The notes: generated from the letters alone by a model not told the origin. A DNA stretch of 64,000 bases from a bacterium (GCA_037128595.1 JBAXWB010000024.1:22353-86352); one strand, 5' to 3'. Shown: positions 47,867 to 57,178, counted from the stretch's first letter. Numbers and translations: made by a program.

Positions 47867-49294
47867 TCAGGCGTTTTTCAGACGCTCGACGATTATGCGG
47901 TTTCCCTTGGCTTCGGCAATCACGATTTTTTCACCCGGCTCGATAAATTCGCCGCGTGCCACCACATTCAGGCGCAGGTCGCCAAAGCGGGCGGCACCTG
48001 CCGGATTGAGCCGGGTTTCCGCAATCCCCTGCTGTCCGATTTTGGAGGTGTTGTCAGGGGCGGGCACGAAGCCGGCCCGTGGGCGGATGGCCTCATCCAG
48101 GATCAGCTTATTGAACAGGGGGACCTTGGGCAGGAAGGTGGCGGCCAGTACGGCGCCCGCGATCGCGATCAGGAGCGAGGGGGTGAAGCGGATGGCCGAA
48201 TCCGTGATGGCGGGGAGGGACGGGTACCAGGGATCTCCGGGATAGTGCTGCGTCATGCCCATCAGGATGGAGGTGATAATCAGCAACAGGCCAATGATGC
48301 CGGGCAAAACCACCCCCGGGAACACAAACAATTCCACGCAGAGCAGGATGACGCCCAGCAGGAACAGGGCGACTTCCTCCATGCCCGCCAGGCCGGCAAT
48401 GTGCGAGCCCCAGAACCAGATGGCGAGCAGGATAATGCCTGAAATCCCCGGCAGTCCGAAGCCCGGGGTTTTGAACTCGATATAGAGGCCAAGCAGGCCG
48501 AGGCCGAGCAGGACAATGGAGATGGATTCAATGAACCGGGCGATCTCTTCGGCGGAGGAGACCGTCAGTTTGATGATGGAACATTTATCCTTGCCGATTT
48601 TAATCAGGAGGGCCTGGAGGTCTTCCACGGTGCCGGCGGATAACAACGGGCGTTTATCCGGCCCGACGAGGCGTTCCGCATCCTTGTTGGTGAGGGTGAG
48701 GAGGCGGCCTTTTTTCGAGATCACCTCGTCTCCGATCTTGTATTCCGTATCGCGGCGCACCATGGCTTCGGCGAGCTGGGGGTCATGACCGCGATGCTGG
48801 GCGGCCGCCCGGATCATGGCGGCGACATAGGAGACGGATTTTTCCTCAACGGACTCGGGCATCGGTTGAACCTCCCCTGTGAGGCCGAGCATGATGGGCA
48901 TGGCATCCCCGATTTTACTGCCGGGGGTCATGTAGATGTGATCCGTCGCCATGGCGATAATGGCGCCGGCCGAGATGGCGTTGGGATTGACCAGGGTATA
49001 GGTGGGGGTTTTCACGCCGCGCAGCATGTTGAGGATGTCCTCGGCGGCGTCCACCCGTCCGCCCGGGGTGTCGATGTCGAAGATAATGGCTTCCGCCCCC
49101 CCGTCTTCGGCTTCGATCAGGCCGCGACGGATGACATAGATCAGGGCGGTATCGATTTCATTATGAATGGGGATGACATAAACCATGCCCTTGGCCGGCT
49201 GGATCCAGTTATTCGTACTGGCCTGCGCCCATTCAGGGACCATCAGCAGTACCGCCATCATGAACGAATAGATGAGTAGGGATAACGTTTTCAT
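47867..49294 (-). CDS. Long NfeD-family membrane serine protease (ClpP-class)
   Basis: A 475-residue protein. A signal peptide is followed by a ClpP/crotonase-like protease domain with FDIDTPGGRVDAAEDIL (72-88), nucleophile S108 in NPNAISAGAIIAMA and general base K127 in GSKIGDA. Four or five membrane helices (about 258-400) and an OB-fold C-terminus (GIAETRLNPAGAARFGDL) complete it. This is the NfeD1b form, which cuts stomatin/flotillin-type partners or hydrophobic peptides. It is the first gene of the five-gene NfeD-FloA operon. Confidence 0.9.
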   Translation of the reverse strand: MKTLSLLIYSFMMAVLLMVPEWAQASTNNWIQPAKGMVYVIPIHNEIDTALIYVIRRGLIEAEDGGAEAIIFDIDTPGGRVDAAEDILNMLRGVKTPTYTLVNPNAISAGAIIAMATDHIYMTPGSKIGDAMPIMLGLTGEVQPMPESVEEKSVSYVAAMIRAAAQHRGHDPQLAEAMVRRDTEYKIGDEVISKKGRLLTLTNKDAERLVGPDKRPLLSAGTVEDLQALLIKIGKDKCSIIKLTVSSAEEIARFIESISIVLLGLGLLGLYIEFKTPGFGLPGISGIILLAIWFWGSHIAGLAGMEEVALFLLGVILLCVELFVFPGVVLPGIIGLLLIITSILMGMTQHYPGDPWYPSLPAITDSAIRFTPSLLIAIAGAVLAATFLPKVPLFNKLILDEAIRPRAGFVPAPDNTSKIGQQGIAETRLNPAGAARFGDLRLNVVARGEFIEPGEKIVIAEAKGNRIIVERLKNA

Positions 49295-49378
49295 GACTCG
49301 GGATTATAGGAGTAAGGGCAAAGGGTGTCGAGGTGTTATCGCCCTCCTTCACGGATGGCAAGGGGGTAGGGGATTTTT

Positions 49379-49487
49379 GACAGAATTTACAAAATGAAAC
49401 AAAATGAATTCGGGAAACATTTTCTAATGGCAGAGTAATCCGAGCCTGCCTATCCCCTCCCCATTCTGATCATTTTGTTATTCTGTC
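49379..49487. repeat. Long inverted repeat between the NfeD and LolA-like genes
   Basis: GACAGAATTTACAAAATGA (49379-49397) is matched inversely by the segment at 49470-49487 (reverse complement GACAGAATAACAAAATGA), with further similarity outside the arms. The spacer is about 70 bases. It lies upstream of the NfeD operon and could be a small mobile palindrome or a terminator for the LolA-like gene. The remainder of this gap shows no gene. Confidence 0.55.
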
Positions 49488-49528
49488 TAAAATCATTCCG
49501 ATTTCCGTTTCGCCGGAAATCAACGGGT

Positions 49529-50362
49529 TTAGGGGATGGGTGTGGGCTCGGCGTCGCGGATGCGGAGGAGGGTGATGGAGCGATGCGTCAGATCTTCCAC
49601 TTCAAGGTCCTTGACCATCCATTCGTGATTGATCTTTTTAAAGCTCTTGATACAGAGGCGGCGGGAAAGGTTTTCAAGTTTATCAAAGCCGTCGGCCTGG
49701 ATCAGCATGGAGATCCGGGTGTCCACCCAGAGTTGGACGCGGGCATAGGGGGCCATGTCGTCTGGCGGCGCGCGGCGATCCAGAAGATAGCAGGGCTGGC
49801 CCCTGGCCTCCACGCGGCCAATGATCCGGCCTCCGTTCCACCACAGGAACCCGAGCGTCAGGTCCATCCAGGACAGCGCCGTATTCTGGATCCGGGTGTC
49901 CTGGGAGGGCACTGCGGCCGGGGTGAGGGGATCGCCCGCCAGGTACCGGTACGAGGTGATCCCTTTTTTGCGGACCACGGTGAGTTGCTCAAGCGACTTG
50001 CCGAAACTGTCACAGAGGGTGTAGGTGGCTTCCTGCGGATACCGCAATTGAATAATGATATTCAACTTCGATTTCTGCTCATCCTCCGCGGTCGTCACCA
50101 GTTCACCGGTCAGGGTGATGGGCTTTGACGGGAGCCGTGCCAGCAGGTTGGCCATCAACTCGTCCACCCCCGGCAGTTCGGCCACGGCCGGCGTGGTGGC
50201 CTCGTCGATGTCATTGGTCTGGGCGACGGAAGAGAGACAGAAGACAGAGGACAGAAGACAGAGGACAGCGGACAGAAGACAAGCCCTGTAAATGAAACAG
50301 GGGCTACTTGGCTCCCGACTCTCGACTCTCAACTCGTCACTCGCAACTCTGAACTCTCTCAC
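49529..50362 (-). CDS. LolA-like / outer-membrane lipoprotein-sorting-fold exported protein
   Basis: A 277-residue protein whose mature part (from about residue 48) has the LolA/LolB-like open-barrel pattern: [25 protein letters not shown] at the start, [18 protein letters not shown] and [19 protein letters not shown] near the end. The signal peptide ([21 protein letters not shown]) is encoded by a heptanucleotide repeat array at 50236-50280, and the leading residues ([16 protein letters not shown]) by a second heptamer array. The GTG start at 50362 overlaps the glyS stop. It may shuttle or bind lipid. No other ATG or GTG near the repeats offers a better start. Confidence 0.7.
   Translation of the reverse strand: MREFRVASDELRVESREPSSPCFIYRACLLSAVLCLLSSVFCLSSVAQTNDIDEATTPAVAELPGVDELMANLLARLPSKPITLTGELVTTAEDEQKSKLNIIIQLRYPQEATYTLCDSFGKSLEQLTVVRKKGITSYRYLAGDPLTPAAVPSQDTRIQNTALSWMDLTLGFLWWNGGRIIGRVEARGQPCYLLDRRAPPDDMAPYARVQLWVDTRISMLIQADGFDKLENLSRRLCIKSFKKINHEWMVKDLEVEDLTHRSITLLRIRDAEPTPIP
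50236..50280. repeat. Heptanucleotide tandem repeat, GACAGAR-type, in the LolA-like signal peptide
   Basis: Six units of seven bases (GACAGAA or GACAGAG, one GACAGCG) and a partial seventh run through the signal-peptide codons. Because seven is not a multiple of three, gain or loss of one unit would shift the reading frame. Confidence 0.85.
50317..50360. repeat. Heptanucleotide tandem repeat, AACTCTC-type, at the LolA-like start
   Basis: Six imperfect units of seven bases (GACTCTC twice, then AACTCGT, CACTCGC, AACTCTG, AACTCTC) cover the first codons of the LolA-like gene and touch the glyS stop. It is a second, unrelated heptamer array 36 bases from the first. Confidence 0.8.
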
Positions 50363-51792
50363 ATCCCCATCCTGGCCAGGATCTCCGCCTCAAGTTTATC
50401 CACGGGAATGCGGACTTGTTTCATCGAGTCGCGCTCGCGGAGGGTGACGGTGTTGTCGGTGAGGGTATCGAAGTCGATGGTCACGCAGAAGGGGGTGCCG
50501 ATTTCGTCCTGACGCCGGTAGCGGCGGCCGATGGCGCCCGTCTGGTCATAAAAGCAGGCCCAGTGACGGCGCAGTCCGGTAAAGATGTCGCGGGCCTTGT
50601 CGACCAGTTCCGGCTTGTTCTTCAACAGGGGGAACACGGCCACCTTGATGGGGGCCACGCGCGGGGCAAAGCGCAGGACGGTGCGGGCCTCATAACCTGC
50701 GGGCGGCTGCTTGCCCGGTTCGGCCTCGAGCACGGGGCCCTCCTTGGGGATCCACTCCTCGTGGTAGGCGTTGCAGAGCAGGGCCAGGCAGATGCGGTCC
50801 ACGCCGGCCGAAGGCTCAATGACATGGGGAATGAATTTCTCATTCGTGTCCTGATCGAAATACTCCATGGACTTGCCGCTGAACTCCTGGTGCCGGCTCA
50901 GGTCGAAATCGCCGCGGGCGGCGATGCCTTCGAGCTCCTGGACGCCGAAGGGGAAGGCGTACATGATGTCGACGCAGGCACTGGCGTAGTGGGCCAGTTC
51001 GCTCTTGGGGTACACATACTGGGTGATGCTTTCCGCCGGCAGCCCGATGGTCTGGTACCACTTGATACGCGCGGCGACCCAGTACTCGTGCCACTGCTGG
51101 TCGGAGCCGGGCTTGACGAAAAACTCCAGTTCCATCTGCTCGAATTCACGGGAGCGGAAGGTGAAATTGCGGGGGTTGATCTCGTTGCGGAAGGCTTTGC
51201 CGATCTGGGCAATCCCGAACGGGACCTTCTGACGGGAGGTGGCCATGACGTTGCTGAATTGGGCGAAAATCCCCTGGGCCGTTTCCGGGCGCAGGTAGGC
51301 CACGGAGGATTCGTCCTGAAGCGGGCCGATAAAGGTCTTGAACATCAGGTTGAAGGCGCGTGGCTCGGTGAATTCCTTGGAGCCGCAGGAGGGGCACTTG
51401 GTGCCCTCGGGAACCTTGAATTTCTCCTCCACCTTCTCACTGGCGTTCGGGGTGAGGCCCAGTTCCTCGAACAACTGGTCTGCGCGAAAGCGTTTTTTGC
51501 AGCCCCGGCAGTCAATCATGGGGTCGGAAAAGCCGCCGACATGGCCGGAGGCCTCCCAGATGCGGGGATGCATGATGATGGAGCAATCCAAGCCCACAAT
51601 ATCCTCGCGGAGGCTGACCATGTCCTGCCACCAGGCTTCACGGACGTTCCGCTTCAATTCGCAGCCGAGCGGTCCGTAATCCCAGAAGCCGTTCAAGCCA
51701 CCGTAAATTTCCGAACTCTGAAAGATAAACCCGCGCCGCTTGCAAAGAGAGGCGAGATGTTCCATGGATAGAATAGATTGTGCCGTGCTCAT
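50359..51792 (-). CDS. glyS: Glycyl-tRNA synthetase, dimeric (eukaryote/archaeal-like) type
   Basis: A 477-residue class II aminoacyl-tRNA synthetase that charges tRNA-Gly. Landmarks are the N-terminal [20 protein letters not shown], a zinc-site pair (CRGCKKRF near 94-101 and CPSCGSKEF near 133-141), motif 2 [18 protein letters not shown] and motif 3 [16 protein letters not shown]-terminal anticodon-binding domain ([22 protein letters not shown]) follows. This alpha-2 type differs from the alpha-2-beta-2 enzyme of most Gram-negative bacteria. It is followed by the LolA-like gene with a four-base overlap and preceded by the deacetylase gene. Confidence 0.93.
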   Translation of the reverse strand: MSTAQSILSMEHLASLCKRRGFIFQSSEIYGGLNGFWDYGPLGCELKRNVREAWWQDMVSLREDIVGLDCSIIMHPRIWEASGHVGGFSDPMIDCRGCKKRFRADQLFEELGLTPNASEKVEEKFKVPEGTKCPSCGSKEFTEPRAFNLMFKTFIGPLQDESSVAYLRPETAQGIFAQFSNVMATSRQKVPFGIAQIGKAFRNEINPRNFTFRSREFEQMELEFFVKPGSDQQWHEYWVAARIKWYQTIGLPAESITQYVYPKSELAHYASACVDIMYAFPFGVQELEGIAARGDFDLSRHQEFSGKSMEYFDQDTNEKFIPHVIEPSAGVDRICLALLCNAYHEEWIPKEGPVLEAEPGKQPPAGYEARTVLRFAPRVAPIKVAVFPLLKNKPELVDKARDIFTGLRRHWACFYDQTGAIGRRYRRQDEIGTPFCVTIDFDTLTDNTVTLRERDSMKQVRIPVDKLEAEILARMGM

Positions 51793-51842
51793 GGCGGCGT
51801 ATCCTGTATGAGGGGGGCGGGGGGGGTCAAGGAAGAAAGCAA

Positions 51843-53546
51843 CTAATAAATGACTCCCTTAACCCGGTAGAACAGGGGATTGATGGGGCCGGGGACGCCA
51901 TTCGTGTAGATGGGGAGGAATAGATTGCTGGTGGCGGTAGTCCAGGTGTGTTGCACCAGATTGCTCGACCATTCCACCGAGTATTCATGGGCATTGTCGG
52001 TCCATTGAAGGGAGGGGAGCGGGGAGGTGGTCATCTTCAACGTGATATCGGAAGGTCCCAGTTGGAAGAGTGCGATCTGTTGATTTGAAAAGGTGGCGGC
52101 GGCGTTATTGGTGACGATGAAATAAAAGCTCCGGGATCCGCCCGGCGCAATATATTTAACATTTTGTTTGGCATCCGCATGGACAAGGGTTCCCGTTTGG
52201 GATAACGCGACATCGAAATTGGGAAAGCTGACCGTGCCTCCATTATTGATGAAAGACGTTTGCCAGTTATAGACGGTGTTGGTGGTGTTGTTGGACACCA
52301 CCATGGAGCAGTCGGCATAACTGGCGTGTTGTGTAGAGACGGTAAAGCTGACTATCCCGCCGCTCAGCGGAACAAGGCCATAATACGCGTTGGTGTATCT
52401 GGGGGCGGCGGGCAGGCAGGCGCCGCAAACCTTGAAGGTGTGAGAATCAGAATAGGAGCAAGCGGTGGGGTTTGTGTAATAGGCGTTCGTGTGGGTCAGG
52501 AAGAAGGTGTTGGTGGCGGCGGCGCTGATGGGGACGGGGGCCATCATGTAGTTGACCAGATCACGACAGGTAATAAACCAGGTGTCAGGATGTGATGAAG
52601 CCCAGGTAATGAATGAGTTAAGCGTCGTCACCCGTTCATCGGAAAAGCCTGGCCGGGAGAGCCACTGGCTGGGGGTGGTGGCGTGAAGGAAAAGCCCGAA
52701 AGGGGCGCGGTTCCCGTTATAGTGCTGGGCAAAATTGGTTTTCCAAAGTGCATCCACCTGTGCGGCGGTATATCGGGTCGCATTCGATGTTCCATCATCG
52801 AAATCGGGGGGATCCATGACCACCGGGGTGTTTCCATAGTGGAGGTTAGTGTCGCAGGGGAAATGATCCCATACCGGAATCTCAAAAAGGGAGGGGTAAT
52901 TCGTCAGGGGCATCCGTTCCGGGCCGGCGTTTTGACGCAACCCGTTATGCAGGGTATAAGGCCAGATCATGGCCGCAGGCGAGGTGCTGATACTGCCGTT
53001 TATGATTCCCTCCGCAAACGATGAATCGTATAAGAATCCCCGGCCTGCAAGAACCGCGCAGGCCGCGTCATTCACCAGCAGAAACGGGGCGCGAAAGCCG
53101 ACCATGGCGTCTACGGGGATGTTGGCCAGCTCTGCTAAAACCCGCCGGTCGCCGGCAATCTCCTGATGCCAGCGGATGGGGTCGGAGTTGGTGGTGGTCA
53201 AGTGTGACATGGTATGCACTGCGATTTCATGTCCGTCGGCATAGAGGTGCTGAAGGGCGGCGCCATCAAACTCGCTATCGAGCGAAACAAAGAAAGTCGC
53301 CTTGATGGGGTTGCCATTGGGGTTAACGTGGTTCGTCAGCACCCGCTGAACCAGATTGAGCATATTGGTAGTGATGGAGTCGTCAAACGTCAGGAGGACA
53401 ATCTGGGGGGTATTGGAGGGGGCCAGACCGCCGGGTGGAGAAAGCGAGGGGCCAATCAAGGGGAGTGCTTGGGCGAACATACCAGTACAGAGCAGGCTCA
53501 AGAGTAAAAACGTCCTTAGGCAAGTGGTATAATCGCATACTTTCAT
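51843..53546 (-). CDS. Exported polysaccharide deacetylase-like (NodB/CE4) protein
   Basis: A 567-residue exported protein. A signal peptide ([18 protein letters not shown]) is followed by a NodB-type domain with metal and base residues D55-D56 in LLTFDDS and the H111-x3-H115 pair in HTMSH, then RAPFL. The C-terminal 170 residues are beta-rich and threonine/asparagine-rich. They end in a short module ([18 protein letters not shown], later FYRVKG) of a kind also seen near the N-terminus of the FGE-fold protein at 59139. It may deacetylate peptidoglycan or an exported glycan. The ATG at 53546 follows AAGGTC; an earlier start at 53564 is possible. Confidence 0.8.
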   Translation of the reverse strand: MKVCDYTTCLRTFLLLSLLCTGMFAQALPLIGPSLSPPGGLAPSNTPQIVLLTFDDSITTNMLNLVQRVLTNHVNPNGNPIKATFFVSLDSEFDGAALQHLYADGHEIAVHTMSHLTTTNSDPIRWHQEIAGDRRVLAELANIPVDAMVGFRAPFLLVNDAACAVLAGRGFLYDSSFAEGIINGSISTSPAAMIWPYTLHNGLRQNAGPERMPLTNYPSLFEIPVWDHFPCDTNLHYGNTPVVMDPPDFDDGTSNATRYTAAQVDALWKTNFAQHYNGNRAPFGLFLHATTPSQWLSRPGFSDERVTTLNSFITWASSHPDTWFITCRDLVNYMMAPVPISAAATNTFFLTHTNAYYTNPTACSYSDSHTFKVCGACLPAAPRYTNAYYGLVPLSGGIVSFTVSTQHASYADCSMVVSNNTTNTVYNWQTSFINNGGTVSFPNFDVALSQTGTLVHADAKQNVKYIAPGGSRSFYFIVTNNAAATFSNQQIALFQLGPSDITLKMTTSPLPSLQWTDNAHEYSVEWSSNLVQHTWTTATSNLFLPIYTNGVPGPINPLFYRVKGVIY

Positions 53547-53606
53547 GACCTTATTATGGCACATCCGAACAAGTGGACAAGAATGATCTTTCCGGTGGCG
53601 TTCATC

Positions 53607-53690
53607 GGTGGCGTTCGACGTCCCGGCGAACGCATTCTCTTTTCGGTCGCAAAATGCAGCCGCCGGGACGTCGGCTGCCAGTGCGCCCGT
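53607..53690. repeat. GGTGG...CCACC palindromic element, copy split by the group II intron
   Basis: The left arm GGTGGCGTTCGACGTCCCGG (53607-53626) pairs inversely with the segment ending CGGGACGTCGGCTGCCA at 53690. Comparison with the copy at 35636-35713 shows the element should continue with CC, which is found at 55553-55554 right after the intron. A partial duplicate of the left end (GGTGGCGTTCATC) precedes it at 53594. Confidence 0.78.
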
Positions 53691-55552
53691 GATGGTGCCA
53701 TGTCAGGGAGGTGGAAGTCCTCCTTCGCCCGGTTCGCTGACCGGGTGATAGTTGAATATAACTGCGTCTGTGAGAACAGGGGTGGAGAGCAATGGGAAAC
53801 GAAAGTGACGTCCGTACGATAAGAAACTCGATACGGCCATACACTGGGGCGAGCCTGCTGGCTAATGAGCGAAGCCTGACACCGCGCAAGCGGGGTCTAA
53901 CGGACACGCTGAACATCAACAGCGGAGAAAGCGATGTCCTCCAGTGTCGGGTGGGTGGAGACGGAAGGCACAGAAGGCAAGGCACAGGAAGCGGGGATAC
54001 CCGACGAGGTACTGAAGATCACGTCGGGAGACAGAGTCGTCATAGGAGCGTAGAGAGCCGTGAAAGCGGAAGGAGCGAAGGGCGATAGGGAAGAGGAACG
54101 GGGATGGCAACACAAGAGGAAATAAAACCGGCGGAAGTGCCTGAAAAGGCTAAGCAAGCTGGAGAAGTGCAGGAGCGGCGGGAACGCTGGGACTGGGCGG
54201 AACCGAGTGTGTGGACAGACCCGATGCTGGCGGCCCTGGAAAACGGGGTCAAGGGAGGAAAGTGGTTCAGTCTGATTGATAAAGTCTATCGGAAAGAGAA
54301 TCTGGAAAGCGCGTTCAAGAAGGTAAAGAAGAATGGTGGAGCCGGAGGGGTGGATCATGTCACGGTGGAAGGATTCGAGAAAGACTTGGACAGGCAACTG
54401 AACAAGCTGATGGAAGACCTGAAAGCGGGGATATATGAACCACAAGCGGCCCGAAGGGAATATATAGATAAACTTGGGACAAACGAGAAGCGACCGCTGG
54501 GCATACCGACGGTACGAGATCGAGTCTGTGAGGGAGCCTTTCGCCACGTGTTGGAGCCTATCTTTGAGCGGGAATTCTTGGGAAGCAGTTATGGGTTTCG
54601 ACCGAAGCGTAGCGCAAAAGATGCGCTACGGATGGTGGACCAAGGGCTGAAAGCCGGGAAAGGATACGTGGTAGATGCCGACATAAAGCGGTATTTTGAC
54701 ACGATACCGCACGAGCCACTGCTGGCGCGAGTAGCAGAAAAGATAGCCGATGGAAGAGTAATGGGAGTACTGAAACAGATGCTCCAGCGCGGAGTGCTGG
54801 AAGACCGTGAATGGGTGGAGAGTGAAGCCGGAACACCACAGGGTGGCGTCATCAGTCCATTGCTGGCCAACGTGTATCTGAATCCCATGGATCATATGAT
54901 GCAGGAATCAGGATATACAATGGTGCGGTATGCAGATGACCTGGTGATACTGTGTGAGACCCAAACGGAAGCCGAGGCGGCCTACAGGATGCTCAAGGCA
55001 TGGGTGGAAACGCAAGGGATAAGTCTGCACCCTGAGAAAACCCGAATCGTGAATATGAACGAGACGGGAGCAGGGTTCGACTTTCTCGGCTACCACTTTG
55101 AGCATACGCAGAAAGGGAAGTTGGATCGGTGGCCAAAACGCAAGAGTATGGCCAAGCTAAAAGACCAGATACGAGAACTGACGCACCGAACCAATGGTCG
55201 GAGTCTGGAAGAGACCATTACGAAAATCAATCAGGTCACACGAGGGTGGTACGGATACTTCAAGCACAGTAACCGATGGACATTCGCCGAGGTAGATGGG
55301 TGGATACGGGGACGGTTGAGGTCGATCCTGCGAAAACGAGCGCACTTAAAAGGGCGAGGACGTGGACGTGATCATCAGCGATGGACTAATGACTTCTTTA
55401 AGAAACATGGGTACTTCAGTCTATATGATACTTGTGTGGAAATGCGCCAGTCCGCTATGCGGTAACACCTCTAACTGGAGAGCCGGATGCCTGAAATGGG
55501 CCTGTCCGGTTCGGAGGGAGGGGAAGAGTCAAGCATCTTTCCCTACCCCTAT
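53691..55552 (+). mobile_element. Group II intron (complete, about 1.86 kb)
   Basis: The element starts with GTGCGCC (53691), the GUGYG-type 5' end of group II introns. It contains a reverse-transcriptase/maturase gene and ends with a domain V-like hairpin (GAGCCGGA at 55480-55487, pairing with TCCGGTTC at 55505-55512, GAAA tetraloop-like inside). A domain VI-like stem (AGGGGAAGA pairing with TCTTTCCC) and a terminal CCCCTAT follow. It interrupts the GGTGG palindrome at GGCTGCCA|CC. The RNA 5' region 53691-54103 shows no protein gene. The intron class is not assigned. Confidence 0.82.
54104..55465 (+). CDS. ltrA: Group II intron reverse transcriptase/maturase
   Basis: A 453-residue intron-encoded protein. 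Reverse-transcriptase blocks run from LGIPTVRDRVCEGAFRHVL (132-150) through GFRPKRSAKDAL and AGTPQGGVISPLLANVYLN to the catalytic YADD (276-279). The maturase domain X (SLEETITKINQVTRGWYGYF) lies near 365-395 and is followed by a basic tail. No HNH endonuclease domain is seen, so it probably relies on nicked or single-stranded targets. All motifs are intact, so the intron may still be mobile. ACGGGG lies just before the ATG. Confidence 0.92.
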   Translation: MATQEEIKPAEVPEKAKQAGEVQERRERWDWAEPSVWTDPMLAALENGVKGGKWFSLIDKVYRKENLESAFKKVKKNGGAGGVDHVTVEGFEKDLDRQLNKLMEDLKAGIYEPQAARREYIDKLGTNEKRPLGIPTVRDRVCEGAFRHVLEPIFEREFLGSSYGFRPKRSAKDALRMVDQGLKAGKGYVVDADIKRYFDTIPHEPLLARVAEKIADGRVMGVLKQMLQRGVLEDREWVESEAGTPQGGVISPLLANVYLNPMDHMMQESGYTMVRYADDLVILCETQTEAEAAYRMLKAWVETQGISLHPEKTRIVNMNETGAGFDFLGYHFEHTQKGKLDRWPKRKSMAKLKDQIRELTHRTNGRSLEETITKINQVTRGWYGYFKHSNRWTFAEVDGWIRGRLRSILRKRAHLKGRGRGRDHQRWTNDFFKKHGYFSLYDTCVEMRQSAMR

Positions 55553-55563
55553 CCTTTGGCAAT

Positions 55564-55588
55564 CCATCAGCCATTGATGGTTAATTTT
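55564..55588 (+). terminator. Short hairpin after the intron
   Basis: CCATCA and TGATGG form a six-base stem followed by TTAATTTTAT. It may end transcription coming through the intron. Confidence 0.35.
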
Positions 55589-55650
55589 ATGTGCCATGAT
55601 GAAGTGGGCCAGTTTACTTCCGGCCATGTTTGTGTATAGTGGCGGACATT

Positions 55651-56283
55651 ATGGATATTGAAACAACTGTTTTTTTGATCGTGTCGCTGGTGTTTTCGAT
55701 CATTTTGCATGAGGTGGCGCATGGGTATGCGGCCTACCGGCTGGGTGATCCCACGGCGGCCTATTCCAATCGTTTGACGCTGAATCCGATTGCGCACATT
55801 GATTTGTTCGGGTCGATCCTGTTGCCGCTGATTCTGGTGTTGACCCATAGTCCGGTGTTGTTGGGTTGGGCCAAACCGGTTCCGATCAACCCTTATAATT
55901 TCAGGAACTATAAGCGCGGGGTGATGATTACGGCGGCGGCCGGACCGTTGACCAATTTTGCACTCGCCATCGTGGGGGGGCTGCTGTTTCAAGGCTTGGC
56001 GATGCTGGGGACGCCCCTGGCGCTTCTGGCCTGCAAGTTCCTGTTGTTTTTCTGCCTGACCAATGTCACGTTGGGGGTATTCAACTTGATTCCTGTCCCG
56101 CCCCTGGATGGGTCGAGGATCCTCTACGGACTACTGCCGGGCCGCTGGGCCGAAGAGTATTTAAGCGTCGAGCGGTATGGGATGTTTATTCTTTTCGGCC
56201 TGCTCTGGCTTGGCGCATTGGATGGAATCATCTATCCCCTGTCGCGTTTCATGATGCGCTTACTGCTTGGGGTTAATTTTTAA
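55651..56283 (+). CDS. Site-2 protease family (M50) membrane metalloprotease
   Basis: A 210-residue polytopic protease. The zinc motif H20-E21-V-A-H24 lies in the first helix, and a second zinc ligand motif NLIPVPPLDGSRI lies in a later helix, as in the short Rip/SpoIVFB-like M50 group. A GWAKPVPINPYNFRN loop between helices is typical of this subfamily. It cleaves membrane proteins within the bilayer. The ATG at 55651 starts just before the first helix; the frame also opens at 55630. It converges with the host-attachment-type gene, five bases apart. Confidence 0.88.
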   Translation: MDIETTVFLIVSLVFSIILHEVAHGYAAYRLGDPTAAYSNRLTLNPIAHIDLFGSILLPLILVLTHSPVLLGWAKPVPINPYNFRNYKRGVMITAAAGPLTNFALAIVGGLLFQGLAMLGTPLALLACKFLLFFCLTNVTLGVFNLIPVPPLDGSRILYGLLPGRWAEEYLSVERYGMFILFGLLWLGALDGIIYPLSRFMMRLLLGVNF

Positions 56284-56287
56284 TTTC

Positions 56288-56794
56288 CTATTTCCGCACC
56301 TGCCGTGAAGGGCGTTTCATGGCCGGGAGCAGTTTACGCTTAGCCAGGAGGGCCTGGATTTTAGCCGGGGTTTCTCCGGTAAGTTCCAAGTCACACTCCA
56401 GGAATTGAAGTCCCTTCTGTTTGATGTTGGATACTGAATCGCGGAGCACGCCTAATGTTTTCTGTTCTGCCACCAGAACCAGGGAATGGGCGCTGGCTTT
56501 CCGGGCCTGCTTGAGGGCTTCCTTGATAATCACTCCTGAAAACTTCCTGAGTTCGTCCAGAAGCCGTTTGCTTTGATGATTGTCGAATGAATACGTGCCG
56601 CCTGATCCGGTTTGGTTACGACCTTTGGGCGGGGTTCCACGTGTTTTCCCCCCGTTTTTTTCGGTCTCCGCATTGAGTAAGGCCTGTTCCTCGATCAGGC
56701 GGGGGCTGGATTCGATTTCAGGGGTAAGTGAATCCTTCAAGCTGAAAAGTCTGGCGCGTTGTGTATCGGCAACTACCACAATGTATTTACTCAT
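56288..56794 (-). CDS. Host-attachment / baeRF-family protein
   Basis: A 168-residue protein with the start MSKYIVVVADTQRARLF and the later KRLLDELRKFSGVIIKEALKQARKASAHSLVLVAEQKTLGVLRD block. These match the host-attachment protein family, now grouped with archaeo-eukaryotic release-factor-like (baeRF) proteins. The middle is a disordered, lysine/glycine-rich stretch (KNGGKTRGTPPKGRNQ). A strong Shine-Dalgarno sequence (GGAGGG) precedes the chosen ATG by six bases. Its role may concern ribosomes or stress rather than attachment. Confidence 0.75.
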   Translation of the reverse strand: MSKYIVVVADTQRARLFSLKDSLTPEIESSPRLIEEQALLNAETEKNGGKTRGTPPKGRNQTGSGGTYSFDNHQSKRLLDELRKFSGVIIKEALKQARKASAHSLVLVAEQKTLGVLRDSVSNIKQKGLQFLECDLELTGETPAKIQALLAKRKLLPAMKRPSRQVRK

Positions 56795-57030
56795 GGTCGC
56801 TCCCTCCAGAGGGGTCTCGCGACAGGTCATACGCCCGGTCCAGAGCTTTGTCGGACTTTGCGGCGCCGTACGCTACCTGTCACGCTCACTGCCTCTAAGT
56901 GATATTTAACCACGGTGGCAAGGTTTCTGCAACACGAACGAATCATTCGGTCAGGGGCAGACGCATCTGAAGCCTGCCCGAAACAGAGAGGATATTTACC
57001 ACGGAGGAGCGGAGGGTTAGAGAGAGAACA

Positions 57031-57098
57031 CCAGAAAACCGTTTCGGAATTTGTAATTCCGGAGTACCCGAATTAAAAATTCCGCAACGGTTTTCTGG
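57031..57098. repeat. Solo hairpin related to the MITE family
   Basis: A 68-base hairpin with outer arms CCAGAAAACCGTT and AACGGTTTTCTGG, continuing CGGAATT against AATTCCG. Its core (AATTCCGGAGTACCCGAAT) matches hairpin A of MITE copy 2 almost exactly, and its outer arm matches hairpin B of copy 1. The DNA on either side lacks the GACTTCACCAC ends. It lies in the otherwise gene-free stretch 56795-57291. Confidence 0.75.
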
Positions 57099-57122
57099 AG
57101 TAATACAACGAGAAAGATGGAG

Positions 57123-57178
57123 CGGCAAACACATCAGGAACCTGTCCGTTCCGTTGCCCGGTGAGGTGGTGTTTGCCG
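57123..57178. repeat. 56-bp palindrome
   Basis: CGGCAAACAC (57123-57132) and GTGTTTGCCG (57169-57178) are perfect inverted arms; an inner GGAAC/GTTCC pair makes a second small stem. Its relation to the other repeats is unclear. Confidence 0.6.

Noticed and set aside
50416..51771. A 451-codon open frame on the plus strand opposite glyS
   Set aside because: It is antisense to a highly conserved synthetase gene and its product is low-complexity (valine, alanine, glycine and aspartate rich) with no motif; it is a by-product of G/C-rich codon use.
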